Shown piece after piece: positions 25,360-34,704 of a DNA stretch of 64,000 nucleotides. The stretch is taken from positions 182,354-246,353 of the forward strand of contig JAUIIL010000006.1 in NCBI GenBank assembly GCA_030431635.1, written 5' to 3'. The notes beneath the pieces were generated by a model that saw nothing but the letters and a program-made list of their open reading frames with translations, searched no databases and had not been told where the DNA came from. The DNA is from Bacteriovoracia bacterium. Its GTDB lineage: Bacteria > Bdellovibrionota > Bacteriovoracia > Bacteriovoracales > Bacteriovoracaceae. Position 1 is the stretch's first letter. The number at the start of each line of letters is the position of its first letter. Position numbers and translations under genes: made by a program.

Positions 25360-26288
25360 AGAGAGTTTTTTAGTTTAAGATCTTCAATTCCAAGACAACT
25401 ATAATTTCGAGGGGAGTTTTCATAAACTCCCTTTTTTATCAATATAAATCTCTGAGTTTTATTATTGCATTGGTGGATAAAAGACTGGGCAATACTTAAC
25501 TCATCTGAAATGGATTCAATCACTTTAATTTGCTGGCAGTAATTTGAGAACTCAAGTTGTTCGAACAGTTCTGGCCATGTTTGAAAACTCAGGGTTTTTG
25601 TGACACGACTTCCTTTTTGTATCGTATTGCCAACCTCGATAAAAGTTTTCAAACGTATATGTTTATAGAGATGATTTTTGGGGGCCGAAATTTTAAGAAC
25701 CTCTAGTGGACTCTCTAGATAATATTGTCCATTCTTTTGTGTAATTTGGCAGGACTGAAAACTAAAAATATCGCTCTTGCTAGAAATGGTGAAGAAGGTA
25801 TCGTTTTCTAAAGAGCGGTAGAAAGTACGAACATGGGGAGTTCTTTGTGAGAGATCGTGGTTGATAAATCGGTTGATTTTCCTGAGAGCACTGATGAGAA
25901 AGTTATTAATACCTGAGCTTGTAAAGTGTTTTTGATCTGTTAGAGAAGTCCCATAGGCACTTATTGGAGTCTTAACGACGATAGCGTCTTCGTTAGCACA
26001 GATATGAACCTCAACGCTCTCCATAGGATTGCTATGGGACAAGGCCTCTGTGATTTCTTTTGCAAGCCTTTGAACAATTGGCTTTTTAAGAGTTTCTTCT
26101 ACTTCTTTCAAAATGGCAGCTGAGCATACTTGATCTCTGATATGGTAAGTATCTCTTATCAGTTGGGCGAATAGGGCTTCATCAGGCTCTAGAGGATTAT
26201 AATGGATACTATTATTCCAAATAATTTCAATTGGAGTGCCTGCCCATCCCACAAAGGCCATTAAGAATAGAAAAAGAGTGCTTTTCAT
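25356..26288 (-). CDS. Exported protein of unknown function
   Basis: 310 residues with a signal peptide (about 1-17, ending G-W-A-G). The mature part is mixed alpha/beta with five Cys and no recognised domain or catalytic motif. It stands alone, convergent with the CarD-like gene (4-bp stop overlap) and divergent from the metallopeptidase gene (112 bp apart). It is likely periplasmic or secreted. I do not recognise it. Confidence 0.7.
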   Translation of the reverse strand: MKSTLFLFLMAFVGWAGTPIEIIWNNSIHYNPLEPDEALFAQLIRDTYHIRDQVCSAAILKEVEETLKKPIVQRLAKEITEALSHSNPMESVEVHICANEDAIVVKTPISAYGTSLTDQKHFTSSGINNFLISALRKINRFINHDLSQRTPHVRTFYRSLENDTFFTISSKSDIFSFQSCQITQKNGQYYLESPLEVLKISAPKNHLYKHIRLKTFIEVGNTIQKGSRVTKTLSFQTWPELFEQLEFSNYCQQIKVIESISDELSIAQSFIHQCNNKTQRFILIKKGVYENSPRNYSCLGIEDLKLKNSL

Positions 26289-26400
26289 GGAGACAAATTA
26301 GACTTTAACTCTTCCTTTAGCAATAATGCACGTGGTCTTTAGTGGTGGTAAAAGGGAAAGATTTCATTGATTTTTAAGTGCACTGTGTTATATAAAGGGA

Positions 26401-27366
26401 ATGATATCATCACGCAAAACCATCGCTTCTCTAGAGCTCGATTTAAGAGAGAGTTGGTTTTATCCGCTAATTAAGCAGGTCAAAGGTGAGTTGCGAAAAA
26501 AAGGACTTTTTCATGATATTGATTTTTGGTTTTCTGATGAATGGTTTTGTCCGGATAAAATAGCAGGGGTTGCTATTCCTTTTTATTTAGCAAATAGAAA
26601 TCTCATTCATTTTCACAAAAAAATGGCCTTTGAAATTGAAGGAGAGACTCCTGCTTCTTTTCTGAAACTTTTAAGACATGAGTGTGCTCATGCCCTGGAT
26701 AATATTTATGGACTTCGAAAAAAGAAGAAAAGGCAGAAGCTTTTTGGAGTGAGTTCGAAGCATTATCCAAGCTCCTACTTGCCCAGGCCCTCAAAAAATG
26801 AATTTGTTAATTATATCTATCCTTCTTATGGGCAATCTCATCCTGACGAAGATTTTGCCGAAACTCTAGCGCTGTGGCTTGATCCTAAAGGTCAGTGGAA
26901 GAAAAAATACCTTCATGGAAAAGTAAGAGAAAAGTTAGAGTATATTGATTCTTTGATGAAAGAACTACGAGGAGTGAAACCTAAAAATATAAAAAAGAGA
27001 AGAGTGGATGAATACACGACCTTTAACTTTACGATAGGAAAATTCTATCAAAAACGAAGACAGAGTTTGTTTTTCTCAGAAAGTGGTTTTCTAAAAAGTT
27101 TTATCCAAGAAAATCTTTCATCTCGAAAAGGAAAGTATGAGACGGCCAAAATACTAGAAAAAGAAAAGAGAGTTATTCTTAAAATGCTAACAAAAAATTC
27201 AATTTGTCCTGACCAGTCTTTTCCCGTTATGCAAAAAATGATTGCTTATTGCCGAAGTGCAGATTTAAAATTAAATAAAGCGCACTTAAAAAATGATTTA
27301 GGTCAAAAGCTTGTACTGAACTGGTCAGCTGTGATTAAGGCCAGAGAGCACAGGATTAGAATGTGA
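26401..27366 (+). CDS. Putative zinc-binding metallopeptidase
   Basis: 321 residues without signal peptide. H-E-C-A-H at 93-97 is a standard HExxH zinc motif, and D-E-D-F-A-E places a third ligand candidate at Glu154, as in the family annotated as putative zinc-binding metallopeptidase. The C-terminal half is basic. GTG of the next gene overlaps the stop, so it is coupled to an ATP-grasp ligase. AAGGG lies only 2 bases before the ATG and a TATATA box just upstream, so the message may be nearly leaderless. Cytoplasmic location and substrate are not determined. Confidence 0.75.
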   Translation: MISSRKTIASLELDLRESWFYPLIKQVKGELRKKGLFHDIDFWFSDEWFCPDKIAGVAIPFYLANRNLIHFHKKMAFEIEGETPASFLKLLRHECAHALDNIYGLRKKKKRQKLFGVSSKHYPSSYLPRPSKNEFVNYIYPSYGQSHPDEDFAETLALWLDPKGQWKKKYLHGKVREKLEYIDSLMKELRGVKPKNIKKRRVDEYTTFNFTIGKFYQKRRQSLFFSESGFLKSFIQENLSSRKGKYETAKILEKEKRVILKMLTKNSICPDQSFPVMQKMIAYCRSADLKLNKAHLKNDLGQKLVLNWSAVIKAREHRIRM

Positions 27367-28388
27367 AACAAAAAAAAATCTTGCTTCTTGTTCATAAACA
27401 TCTGACTCCCAAAGATGAGCAACGAAAGCAAGAGCGCATTGATAAGAAAAAGATTGCCAATATTACAGAGCAAGATGTTTACGATGGGTTAAAAAAACTA
27501 GGACACAACGTTAGGGCCTTAGGGGTTGAAAGTGACCTCGGAACTATTCGTCATAATATAGAAGAATTTTCTCCTCATATTGTTTTTAATCTTCTTGAAA
27601 GCTTTCATGGGATAGGTTTGTATGATCAAAATGTTGTGAGTTATCTTGAGTTATTAAAAACAGCATATACTGGTTGCAATCCTAGGGGGCTCATGATTGC
27701 AAGAGATAAAGCATTAACTAAAAAAATCCTTACTTATCATAAAATGAAATGTCCTAAGTTTTTTGTTTTTCCTAAAAATAAAAAAGTGAAAAAACCAAAG
27801 TGGCTCAATTTTCCTTTAATCGTTAAATGTCGGTTAGAGGAGTCTTCTACTGGGATTTCTCAATCCTCGATTGTTCATAACGAAGAAAAACTAAAAGAGA
27901 GAATTGAATTTATTAATCACTCTCTTGCTGATGATGCGATTGTGGAAGAATTTGTTGAGGGAAGAGAAATCTATGTAGGAATTATAGGAAACTATCGTCT
28001 ACAACACTTGCCTGCATGGGAATTAACATTTGGGACGGCCAAAAGCCCTGAGAAAGAGATCTATACTTCTAGGGCCAAGTTTAACTATGAATATAGGAAA
28101 GAAAAAGAAATTAAGGCACAAAAGGCCAAACTTTCTCCCGAATTAGAGAAGAAAATTTATCAAATATGCAAACGTGCTTATAAAGTATTAGGGTTAAATG
28201 GATATGGCCGAATAGATTTAAGAATTACTTCTGAAAATGAAATTTATATACTGGAAGCGAATCCTAATCCTGGTTTAACTTTTGATGACGAGTTTGTAGA
28301 GAGTGCAAAATCTGAGGGAATAAACTATAATGCTCTTTTGAACAAAATTGTAGGCCTTGGTCTCACTTGGCACTCTTATGAAGTTTAA
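27363..28388 (+). CDS. ATP-grasp ligase, D-Ala-D-Ala-ligase-like
   Basis: 341 residues, GTG start overlapping the previous stop by 4 bp. ATP-grasp features: the L-I-V-K-C-R lysine strand, S-x-G-I-S loop, V-E-E-F-V-E-G-R-E hinge, and the metal-binding end R-I-D-L-R ... E-A-N-P-N-P-G. The N-terminal domain has N-L-L-E-S-F-H-G like Ddl enzymes. It is not a classical ddl: the ligase is longer at the N-terminus and paired with a metallopeptidase. It probably joins amino acids or peptides; the substrate is unknown. Confidence 0.8.
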   Translation: MKQKKILLLVHKHLTPKDEQRKQERIDKKKIANITEQDVYDGLKKLGHNVRALGVESDLGTIRHNIEEFSPHIVFNLLESFHGIGLYDQNVVSYLELLKTAYTGCNPRGLMIARDKALTKKILTYHKMKCPKFFVFPKNKKVKKPKWLNFPLIVKCRLEESSTGISQSSIVHNEEKLKERIEFINHSLADDAIVEEFVEGREIYVGIIGNYRLQHLPAWELTFGTAKSPEKEIYTSRAKFNYEYRKEKEIKAQKAKLSPELEKKIYQICKRAYKVLGLNGYGRIDLRITSENEIYILEANPNPGLTFDDEFVESAKSEGINYNALLNKIVGLGLTWHSYEV

Positions 28389-28421
28389 CTTCCCCCATTA
28401 TTTTTATTTAAAGGAGAAACG

Positions 28422-29792
28422 ATGTCTAAAGAATTTAAAGTGATTAATCCCTACACTGGAGATGAAGTTAATTCATTTCACTTTAGCCATGAAGCTGATA
28501 TTGAAAAGGCTTTGACTTTGCTTAAGGAAGGAGAAAGTGAAGTAAAAAAAATGAGCTCTCAGCAAAGAGCTAACATTCTTTTTCAACTTGCTGAAGTTTT
28601 AAAAAAGAATCAGCAAAAAATGGCAGAAATGATTTCTCTTGAGATGGGAAAGACGATAAAGGATGCTCAAGTGGAAATGGCCAGGGCCGTAGATACTATT
28701 GTTTGTAGTGCTGAAGAGGCGAAAAGAATTAGTGGAGAGAGCATTGATGCTGATTCATGGGGTAGCTATACTGATAAAACAGCAGTCGTGAAGAGATTCC
28801 CTCTTGGTATTATTGCAGCTATTACACCTTTTAATTTTCCTATTAACTTAGCGGCCCATAAAATTGGGCCAGCGTTTGCGGCAGGGAATACAATTTTATT
28901 CAAACCTCATCCTCAGTGTTTTTTTTCATCAAAAAAACTTCTTCAGTGTTGTTATGAAGCTGGGATGAGTGAAAAAATGATTCAATTGGTTTGTCCTGAT
29001 CTTAGTGAAATGCCTCTTATTATTAAAGATAAGAGAGTACGTTGTATTTCTTTGACCGGAGGAATTCATGCTGCTGAGTCTGTTTGCAAAACTGCTGGGG
29101 TAAAGAAACTATTATTTGAACTTGGTGGAAATGATCCTCTCGTTGTGATGGATGACGCTAGAATTGAGCAAGCTGTTGATGTCGCCATTAATCAGCGTTT
29201 TGGAACTGCTGGGCAGAGATGTACTGCAGCGAAGAGGGTTTTTATTCATGAAAATATATATGAAGAGTTTCAATCCCTTCTTTTAGAAAAAACAGAAAAA
29301 CTCAAAGTGGGAGATCCTCTCAATCCTGAAACTTTCGTTGGACCAGTTGTTTCTGAGAAAGTTGCTGAAGATGCTCTTCGAAGAATTGAATCAGCAGTGG
29401 CCTCTGGAGCAAAACTTCTTATGGGAGGGAAAAGGCAAGGAGCTCTTCTGTGGCCGACTATTGTTGAAAATGTGTCAATGGATTGTGAACTAGTAGCCGA
29501 CGAAACTTTTGCACCTATTATTCCTCTATTTAAATTTTCTCAAATTGAAGAAGTCATTAAACTTATTAATTCTTCAGATTTTGGGCTCCAGTCAGGTCTT
29601 TTTACTAATAAGCTTGATATTATTAAAAAATTCTACTCTGAAATAGAAGTTGGGGCTGTTGCAATAAACGATGGACCTGGCTATAGAAAAGAGCATCTTC
29701 CATTTGGAGGAGTGAAAAAAAGTGGTATTGGCAGAGAAGGAGTAAAGTACGCCATTGAAGAGATGAGCTATACAAAATCACTCATTTTTTAG
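28422..29792 (+). CDS. NAD(P)-dependent aldehyde dehydrogenase
   Basis: 456 residues of the ALDH superfamily: T-P-F-N-F-P-I-N with the oxyanion Asn, F-K-P-H-P in the cofactor strand, the general base Glu233 in E-L-G-G-N-D, the nucleophile Cys267 in G-Q-R-C-T-A, and a late D-E-T-F-A-P. It resembles the succinate-semialdehyde/lactaldehyde or acyl-CoA-independent group more than GAPDH types; the substrate cannot be fixed. AAGGAG lies before the ATG. It may be co-transcribed with the ATP-grasp gene (33 bp gap). The stop shares TTAG with the convergent gene. Confidence 0.9.
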   Translation: MSKEFKVINPYTGDEVNSFHFSHEADIEKALTLLKEGESEVKKMSSQQRANILFQLAEVLKKNQQKMAEMISLEMGKTIKDAQVEMARAVDTIVCSAEEAKRISGESIDADSWGSYTDKTAVVKRFPLGIIAAITPFNFPINLAAHKIGPAFAAGNTILFKPHPQCFFSSKKLLQCCYEAGMSEKMIQLVCPDLSEMPLIIKDKRVRCISLTGGIHAAESVCKTAGVKKLLFELGGNDPLVVMDDARIEQAVDVAINQRFGTAGQRCTAAKRVFIHENIYEEFQSLLLEKTEKLKVGDPLNPETFVGPVVSEKVAEDALRRIESAVASGAKLLMGGKRQGALLWPTIVENVSMDCELVADETFAPIIPLFKFSQIEEVIKLINSSDFGLQSGLFTNKLDIIKKFYSEIEVGAVAINDGPGYRKEHLPFGGVKKSGIGREGVKYAIEEMSYTKSLIF

Positions 29793-30091
29793 TTGTTAAC
29801 AGCTTCTTTTAATTGAATCAAAACATAAGGGCTAACAATGAGAAACTTAAACATCTTAAGTGCAGGTTCGGCTTGCCAAGTTTGAATTTCTTTTTCTTTT
29901 GGTTTTCTGAGCTCTCCAGTTGAAAGCCATTTCTTAACTATTTCAACATTATCTTGGGCAATGATTTCTCCTGCAAAGGAGAGATTAAGAGAGTTTTCAA
30001 CTAAATAAAGGGCCTCTCTTTTATGATGTAATTCAAGCATGGCCCAATTGGCCTCTTGAATTTCTCCTTCAAAATTAAATTCATCTTTCAT
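29789..30091 (-). CDS. DUF2288 family protein
   Basis: 100 residues, no signal peptide. The pattern A-N-W-A-M-L-E-L-H near the start, V-x-x-S-L-N-L, W-L-S-T-G-E-L in the middle and a late F-L-I-V-S-P-Y-V-L-I-Q-L match DUF2288. The function of this family is not known. It lies convergent to the aldehyde dehydrogenase with a 4-bp stop overlap. A terminator between it and the upstream ankyrin gene makes it a separate unit. Confidence 0.7.
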   Translation of the reverse strand: MKDEFNFEGEIQEANWAMLELHHKREALYLVENSLNLSFAGEIIAQDNVEIVKKWLSTGELRKPKEKEIQTWQAEPALKMFKFLIVSPYVLIQLKEAVNN

Positions 30092-30107
30092 AAGGGTTCA
30101 TTAAAAC

Positions 30108-30138
30108 AAAAAAAAAGCGCGGTCAATGCCGCGCTTTT
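30108..30138 (-). terminator. Rho-independent terminator of ankyrin gene
   Basis: Stem GCGCGG (30117-30122) with CCGCGC (30129-30134), 6-base loop, extended by A/T pairs to 30113-30138. On the minus strand it is followed by at least nine T. It lies 15 bp after the ankyrin stop. It also has a T-run in the plus direction, so it could work in both directions. Confidence 0.88.
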
Positions 30139-30152
30139 AGTTTTTTTGACTT

Positions 30153-32462
30153 TTATTGTCTTTCGGCTTTTCTATCAGCTCTTCTTTCTTGTCTAATATG
30201 TTTTGATAGTGCTCTAGCAAAAACACGGTGCTCTTTTGATCCTTTTTTAAATAATCTCAATTTCTTCTTAAAAAGTTCCCACTTAAGATTTTGTTTCTTA
30301 CCATCAAGACCTACATATTTTAGTTTTGCATCGGCACTAACAAGAGTTTTTGAAAAATCAAGTTCTAATCCTTCAATGCTATCAGAGAGGGCTGTTTCGT
30401 TAGAAAAGTTAATGAAGTTAACATTAGCACCTCTATCAATGAATAACTTAGCGGCTTCTAAATTTCTCACGTCATAGGCAGTCATAAGAGGAGTATCAAT
30501 ATAATTACCTCTGATTCGGTTTACATCAGCTCCTCCATTAAGAAGAGTTTCAAGCATGGAAATCGTAAAGTTTGTATTAGCGTACTTATTATTCACTATT
30601 TCTTCAGTTGATTTCACAAGAGTTGTGTAAAGAAGAGAGTTCGCTCCTTCAATATCAACTTGAATTCCTTTATTTGTTAGAACTTTGGCCATCTCAAGGT
30701 CTGCGTTTTGAACAGCGTAAGAAAGGGCAGATTTATTCTTACCATTAAGAAAGTTAATATCAACTTGCTCAAGCTCTGATAAATATTTTACCGTATCAAT
30801 TGCGCGGTTTTTAGCAGAGAAGGTAAGAGCTGTGTCGGCTTCTTTCCCAAAAAATCTGTTAACGTCAGCTCCTGCACCAATAAGAGTTTTAAAAATATCA
30901 ATATTTGTTTCTAGTGCAAGAGAGAGAGGAGTCTTAAGTTCTTTACCCAAAAGTCCAGCTTCTTCTAAAGAAGGGTTATATTTCAAAATTAAATTAACCA
31001 TTTCTTTGTTGTTAGCTTTTATTGATTGAACAAGAGCTGTATCGTAGCTTCTTCTGGTTGCGTAATTAATACCAAAATTATCTGTTTGAGCTCCATTTTC
31101 TAGTAACAGTTCAGCGATTTTAAGATTACTTTGAGAGATAGCAGCATTAAGAGCTGAACCATTATCATTGTAAACATTCACTTCAGCATTATTTTCAATA
31201 AGAAGTTTGGATATGTCATAAAGATTACTTTCTGTTGCTGCCATAAGGTGAGTTGTAAAACCGCCTTGAGTTCCTAACTTTTTATTAACATTAGCCCCTG
31301 ATTGAATAAGAAGTTTGGCCATAGAGACATTTTCTTCAGTAATGGAGACTTTTAACGGAGTGTCACAAGCATTTTCATTATGACTAAAACACTTATTTAA
31401 ATCAGAGCCGTATTTGATGAAGAGTTTTGTATAATCCATTTTATTCTCAAATACAGCGTAATGAAGTGCATTTGTTTCACTGACATTTGTACCTGTTTCA
31501 AGCAGAGCATTCATGGTATCTACTTTGTCGGTAACGGTCGCGCATTCTAGGTTTGAATTAATAATGAAGTAGTTGCCACATGAAATAGCCGCTTCGAGCT
31601 TATCTTTTCCTTTCGTTAGAGCGACACTCCCATCAACCACACCTTCTAGATTTGAAGCTTCTTCGCTCCATCCATAGTGTTGAGCGTAGATGTAAAGAGC
31701 ATTTTGGATATCTGTGTTTTTAAAACTTGTAAGTGAGTCTGAGAACTCAGAAGCGATACTTTTATTTTTATACTTAAAAGTTGTATGAAGAAAATCAGGG
31801 AGAACTTTTTCTGAGACTTCATGTTTTCTAATGAACTTATCATAGATATTAAGGGCCAGTGGAGCTCTCTTAGCAGCAAAAGAGTTAAAAACAATATCTT
31901 TTGTCTCTTCGCCGACGTTATAGAGTAGGTGAGGGTCCTGAGTTCTGTTAGCAAGAAAACCAATACAGTTATTTTTTGCTGCTATTTCAACAATAGATTC
32001 CAGGCGCATACTTTCATAATCGTACTCAGTGTATTCGTATTGAATACGACCTGTTTGAATTAGTTCATCTACTTTTCTTGTATCGCACGCTTTGACAGCT
32101 TCAACGAAGTCTACCATATCAACAAAAGTTCTCTCTTTCATGTTTGCATCGAGGTAGGTGAAAAGCCTAGGGTTTCGATGCATATGAGAATAAACAGAGG
32201 CTGTATTTCCGTAGGAGTCTTTGATTTCAATATCAGCGCCTTTATCGATAAGCATCCAGGCCATAACTTCATTATTATGTTCCGCTGAAATAATAAGAGG
32301 TGTTCTTCCTTTTTCGTTAAGAATATTAATATCAACGCTTGGATCGTTTTCGATAATATCCAAAGCCCTATTAAAGTCATCATTACTAACGGCCTGAAGT
32401 AGGTCTGCGTTAGCAAAACTTTCAAATGATGCAAGTAGTAAAAGAATCGCTAAAACTTTCAT
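30153..32462 (-). CDS. Exported ankyrin-repeat protein
   Basis: 769 residues with a signal peptide (about 1-19, ending S-F-A-N-A). At least ten ankyrin units can be read along the chain, each with the T-P-L/A-L-x-x-A and x-x-L-L-x-x-G-A-D-V-N pattern, in two blocks (about 20-110 and 320-740) separated by a less regular part (about 120-310). The tail is basic. Ankyrin arrays bind protein partners; export implies a periplasmic or secreted partner. GGGGAG precedes the ATG. It is a single-gene unit with a strong terminator, divergent from the M1 peptidase. Confidence 0.88.
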   Translation of the reverse strand: MKVLAILLLLASFESFANADLLQAVSNDDFNRALDIIENDPSVDINILNEKGRTPLIISAEHNNEVMAWMLIDKGADIEIKDSYGNTASVYSHMHRNPRLFTYLDANMKERTFVDMVDFVEAVKACDTRKVDELIQTGRIQYEYTEYDYESMRLESIVEIAAKNNCIGFLANRTQDPHLLYNVGEETKDIVFNSFAAKRAPLALNIYDKFIRKHEVSEKVLPDFLHTTFKYKNKSIASEFSDSLTSFKNTDIQNALYIYAQHYGWSEEASNLEGVVDGSVALTKGKDKLEAAISCGNYFIINSNLECATVTDKVDTMNALLETGTNVSETNALHYAVFENKMDYTKLFIKYGSDLNKCFSHNENACDTPLKVSITEENVSMAKLLIQSGANVNKKLGTQGGFTTHLMAATESNLYDISKLLIENNAEVNVYNDNGSALNAAISQSNLKIAELLLENGAQTDNFGINYATRRSYDTALVQSIKANNKEMVNLILKYNPSLEEAGLLGKELKTPLSLALETNIDIFKTLIGAGADVNRFFGKEADTALTFSAKNRAIDTVKYLSELEQVDINFLNGKNKSALSYAVQNADLEMAKVLTNKGIQVDIEGANSLLYTTLVKSTEEIVNNKYANTNFTISMLETLLNGGADVNRIRGNYIDTPLMTAYDVRNLEAAKLFIDRGANVNFINFSNETALSDSIEGLELDFSKTLVSADAKLKYVGLDGKKQNLKWELFKKKLRLFKKGSKEHRVFARALSKHIRQERRADRKAERQ

Positions 32463-32672
32463 TCTCTCTCCCCTTTGATTTAAATATGTAAAGATTATAG
32501 GGAAAAAAGTAAGGATGGAAAATGCTCAACAGGGAAACTCGAGTAATATAAATCAATTAATTCCTTACAATAGCGCACTGGGTTGTTTAAATGGTAATTA
32601 TGATGTGCGTTGTTTTAGAAATATGAATTTTACGATACTCTTTTCGGCAATAGAAATGAGGGGTTTTAGAAC

Positions 32673-34664
32673 ATGAATTTTTTGTCCATTTTTTTCATCG
32701 TCATTAGTTTTGCTTTTGCAGCGCAACCTCCCTATAGAAAGGCAGAAGAAGGTATTCATGAATACCGGTTAAAGAACTTCGCCAGAAGAAATATTGAAAG
32801 AGAAAATTTTATCGAACAAAAGGTTGATGAAGAAAGACCTGCGCAAGCTTATTTAAGTAAGGTTGAAGCGGCCAGAAGATCGTCATCTGTTTCAAATGTT
32901 TCTTATGATCTTAAAATAGATCTTTCTCGAAGTTTAAAGAAAAATAGGTTTCATGGGAAAGTTAAAATCAAATTTGATTTTAATAAGGAAGAAGGTTTAT
33001 CTCATCCCCTTACAATTGATTTCACAAAAGGGCATATTAAAAGTGTTACCATCAATGGATGGCCAATTGCTGTTAAATCAAAGAGAGAAAAGGGTGTTTT
33101 CTACAATGGCTACTTTCTTTCTATTCCACTCAAAAAATTAAGACAGGGAACTAATAAAATAAAAATTCGCTTCTCTCATGAATATGATTTAGACGATCCT
33201 TCTAAAACTGAAGAAGAGCAAGAGCCTCAAGAAGGGCTTCATCGAATAATTGAAGAATATGAGGGAGAGGTTAATAATTATCTTTATACTCAATTTGAGG
33301 TTTATGCTGCTAATAAGATGTTTCCTTGTTTCGATCAACCTGATTTGAAAGCGAAATATTCTCTTCAGGTTAAAGCTCCAAAACATTGGGAAGTTATCTC
33401 TTCAACGAATGTTGCCGAAGTGAGTAAAGGTGGAAAAAACAAAATTTGGAAGTTTGGACAGACTCCAACTAGTTTCAGCCCCTATCTTTTTTCGTTGCAT
33501 GCAGGAGAGTACAAAAAATGGGAAGGCAAGAGTTATAAAAACAGAATCCCAATGTCTCTTTATACAAGGCAATCAAGAGCGAAAGAATTTGAAGCTCAGG
33601 TAGAGGAGTGGTTTCAAGCAACTCATGAAGGTTTTGAGTTTTTTGAAAAATATTTTGGAATTAATTACCCTTTTGAAAAATATGACCAAATCATCGTTCC
33701 AGAATTTTGGGCAGGGGCCATGGAAAATGTTGGGGCCGTGACTTTCAACGAAGGACGCTTTGTTATTGATGATGAATTAAGGGCCGATGAAAAAAAATTG
33801 GCCGATAGAAAAAGGTATATTATCAAAGTCATTTTACATGAAATGACTCACATGTGGTTTGGAAACTTAGTAACGATGAAGTGGTGGGGAGACCTGTGGT
33901 TAAACGAGAGTTTTGCTACTTATTTTCCGTCTTTGGCCATTAAAGAGTCAACTTTAATAACTCAAGGACATGAGAGTGATTTTCACATCAATGAAAAACT
34001 AAAGGCCTATAGAGATGATAATTCAGAAGCAACTCCGGTTGTCTCTTCTGCTTCAGATACTTTAGAGGCGGAGCTTTTGTTTGATAGAATGAGATACCAA
34101 AAAGGGGCATCTCTTTTAAAGCAGCTCTCTTTTCATATTGGGAAGGAAATTTTTCAATTGGGGATTCAAAAATATTTAAGTAAATTTCGTTACTCGCAAG
34201 TTGAGTCTCAAGATTTCTTTACCATGATGGATAACAACTCTGTTATTAATTTAGAACAATGGTTTAAAGATTGGTTCACGAGAAGTGGACATAATATCAT
34301 CAGTGCTGATTATAAGTGTAATAATGGATTAGTGACAGACTTTGCTGTTGTCCAAGAAGAAGGAAGCTCAGAAGTATTAAGAGAGCATAAAATGAATTTT
34401 GCTTTTTTTAATCTAGAGGGAAGCAATTGGAATAGAACTTTTTTAAGAACTGATGCGTACTACAGTGGAAAAAGGACTGATTTTCCGAGGGTTCTAGGGA
34501 AGAAATGTCCTGATTTTGTTTTTCTTAATTATGATGATTTTGATTATGTAAAAGTGCGATTAAATGAGAAGTCTAATCGAAACTTTAATAATTTTATCAA
34601 TTCAAATTCAGAGAGTCTGCTTAACCAATCTTTATTACAAGGCGATTCTTTTATTAAACCTTAA
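32673..34664 (+). CDS. Exported M1-family aminopeptidase
   Basis: 663 residues with a signal peptide (about 1-16). The M1 motifs are intact: G-A-M-E-N at 348-352 for N-terminal recognition and the zinc site H389-E390-x-x-H393 followed by Glu412 in L-N-E-S. The protein has the N-terminal beta domain and catalytic domain and a short helical end, without the long ERAP-like C-terminal domain. It would cut amino acids from peptides in the periplasm or outside. The gene is divergent from the ankyrin gene; the 210-bp gap holds no promoter I trust. Confidence 0.92.
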   Translation: MNFLSIFFIVISFAFAAQPPYRKAEEGIHEYRLKNFARRNIERENFIEQKVDEERPAQAYLSKVEAARRSSSVSNVSYDLKIDLSRSLKKNRFHGKVKIKFDFNKEEGLSHPLTIDFTKGHIKSVTINGWPIAVKSKREKGVFYNGYFLSIPLKKLRQGTNKIKIRFSHEYDLDDPSKTEEEQEPQEGLHRIIEEYEGEVNNYLYTQFEVYAANKMFPCFDQPDLKAKYSLQVKAPKHWEVISSTNVAEVSKGGKNKIWKFGQTPTSFSPYLFSLHAGEYKKWEGKSYKNRIPMSLYTRQSRAKEFEAQVEEWFQATHEGFEFFEKYFGINYPFEKYDQIIVPEFWAGAMENVGAVTFNEGRFVIDDELRADEKKLADRKRYIIKVILHEMTHMWFGNLVTMKWWGDLWLNESFATYFPSLAIKESTLITQGHESDFHINEKLKAYRDDNSEATPVVSSASDTLEAELLFDRMRYQKGASLLKQLSFHIGKEIFQLGIQKYLSKFRYSQVESQDFFTMMDNNSVINLEQWFKDWFTRSGHNIISADYKCNNGLVTDFAVVQEEGSSEVLREHKMNFAFFNLEGSNWNRTFLRTDAYYSGKRTDFPRVLGKKCPDFVFLNYDDFDYVKVRLNEKSNRNFNNFINSNSESLLNQSLLQGDSFIKP

Positions 34665-34704
34665 ATTTTAAGTTTTTTAGGTGATATAGTCATAAGGAGT
34701 TATT

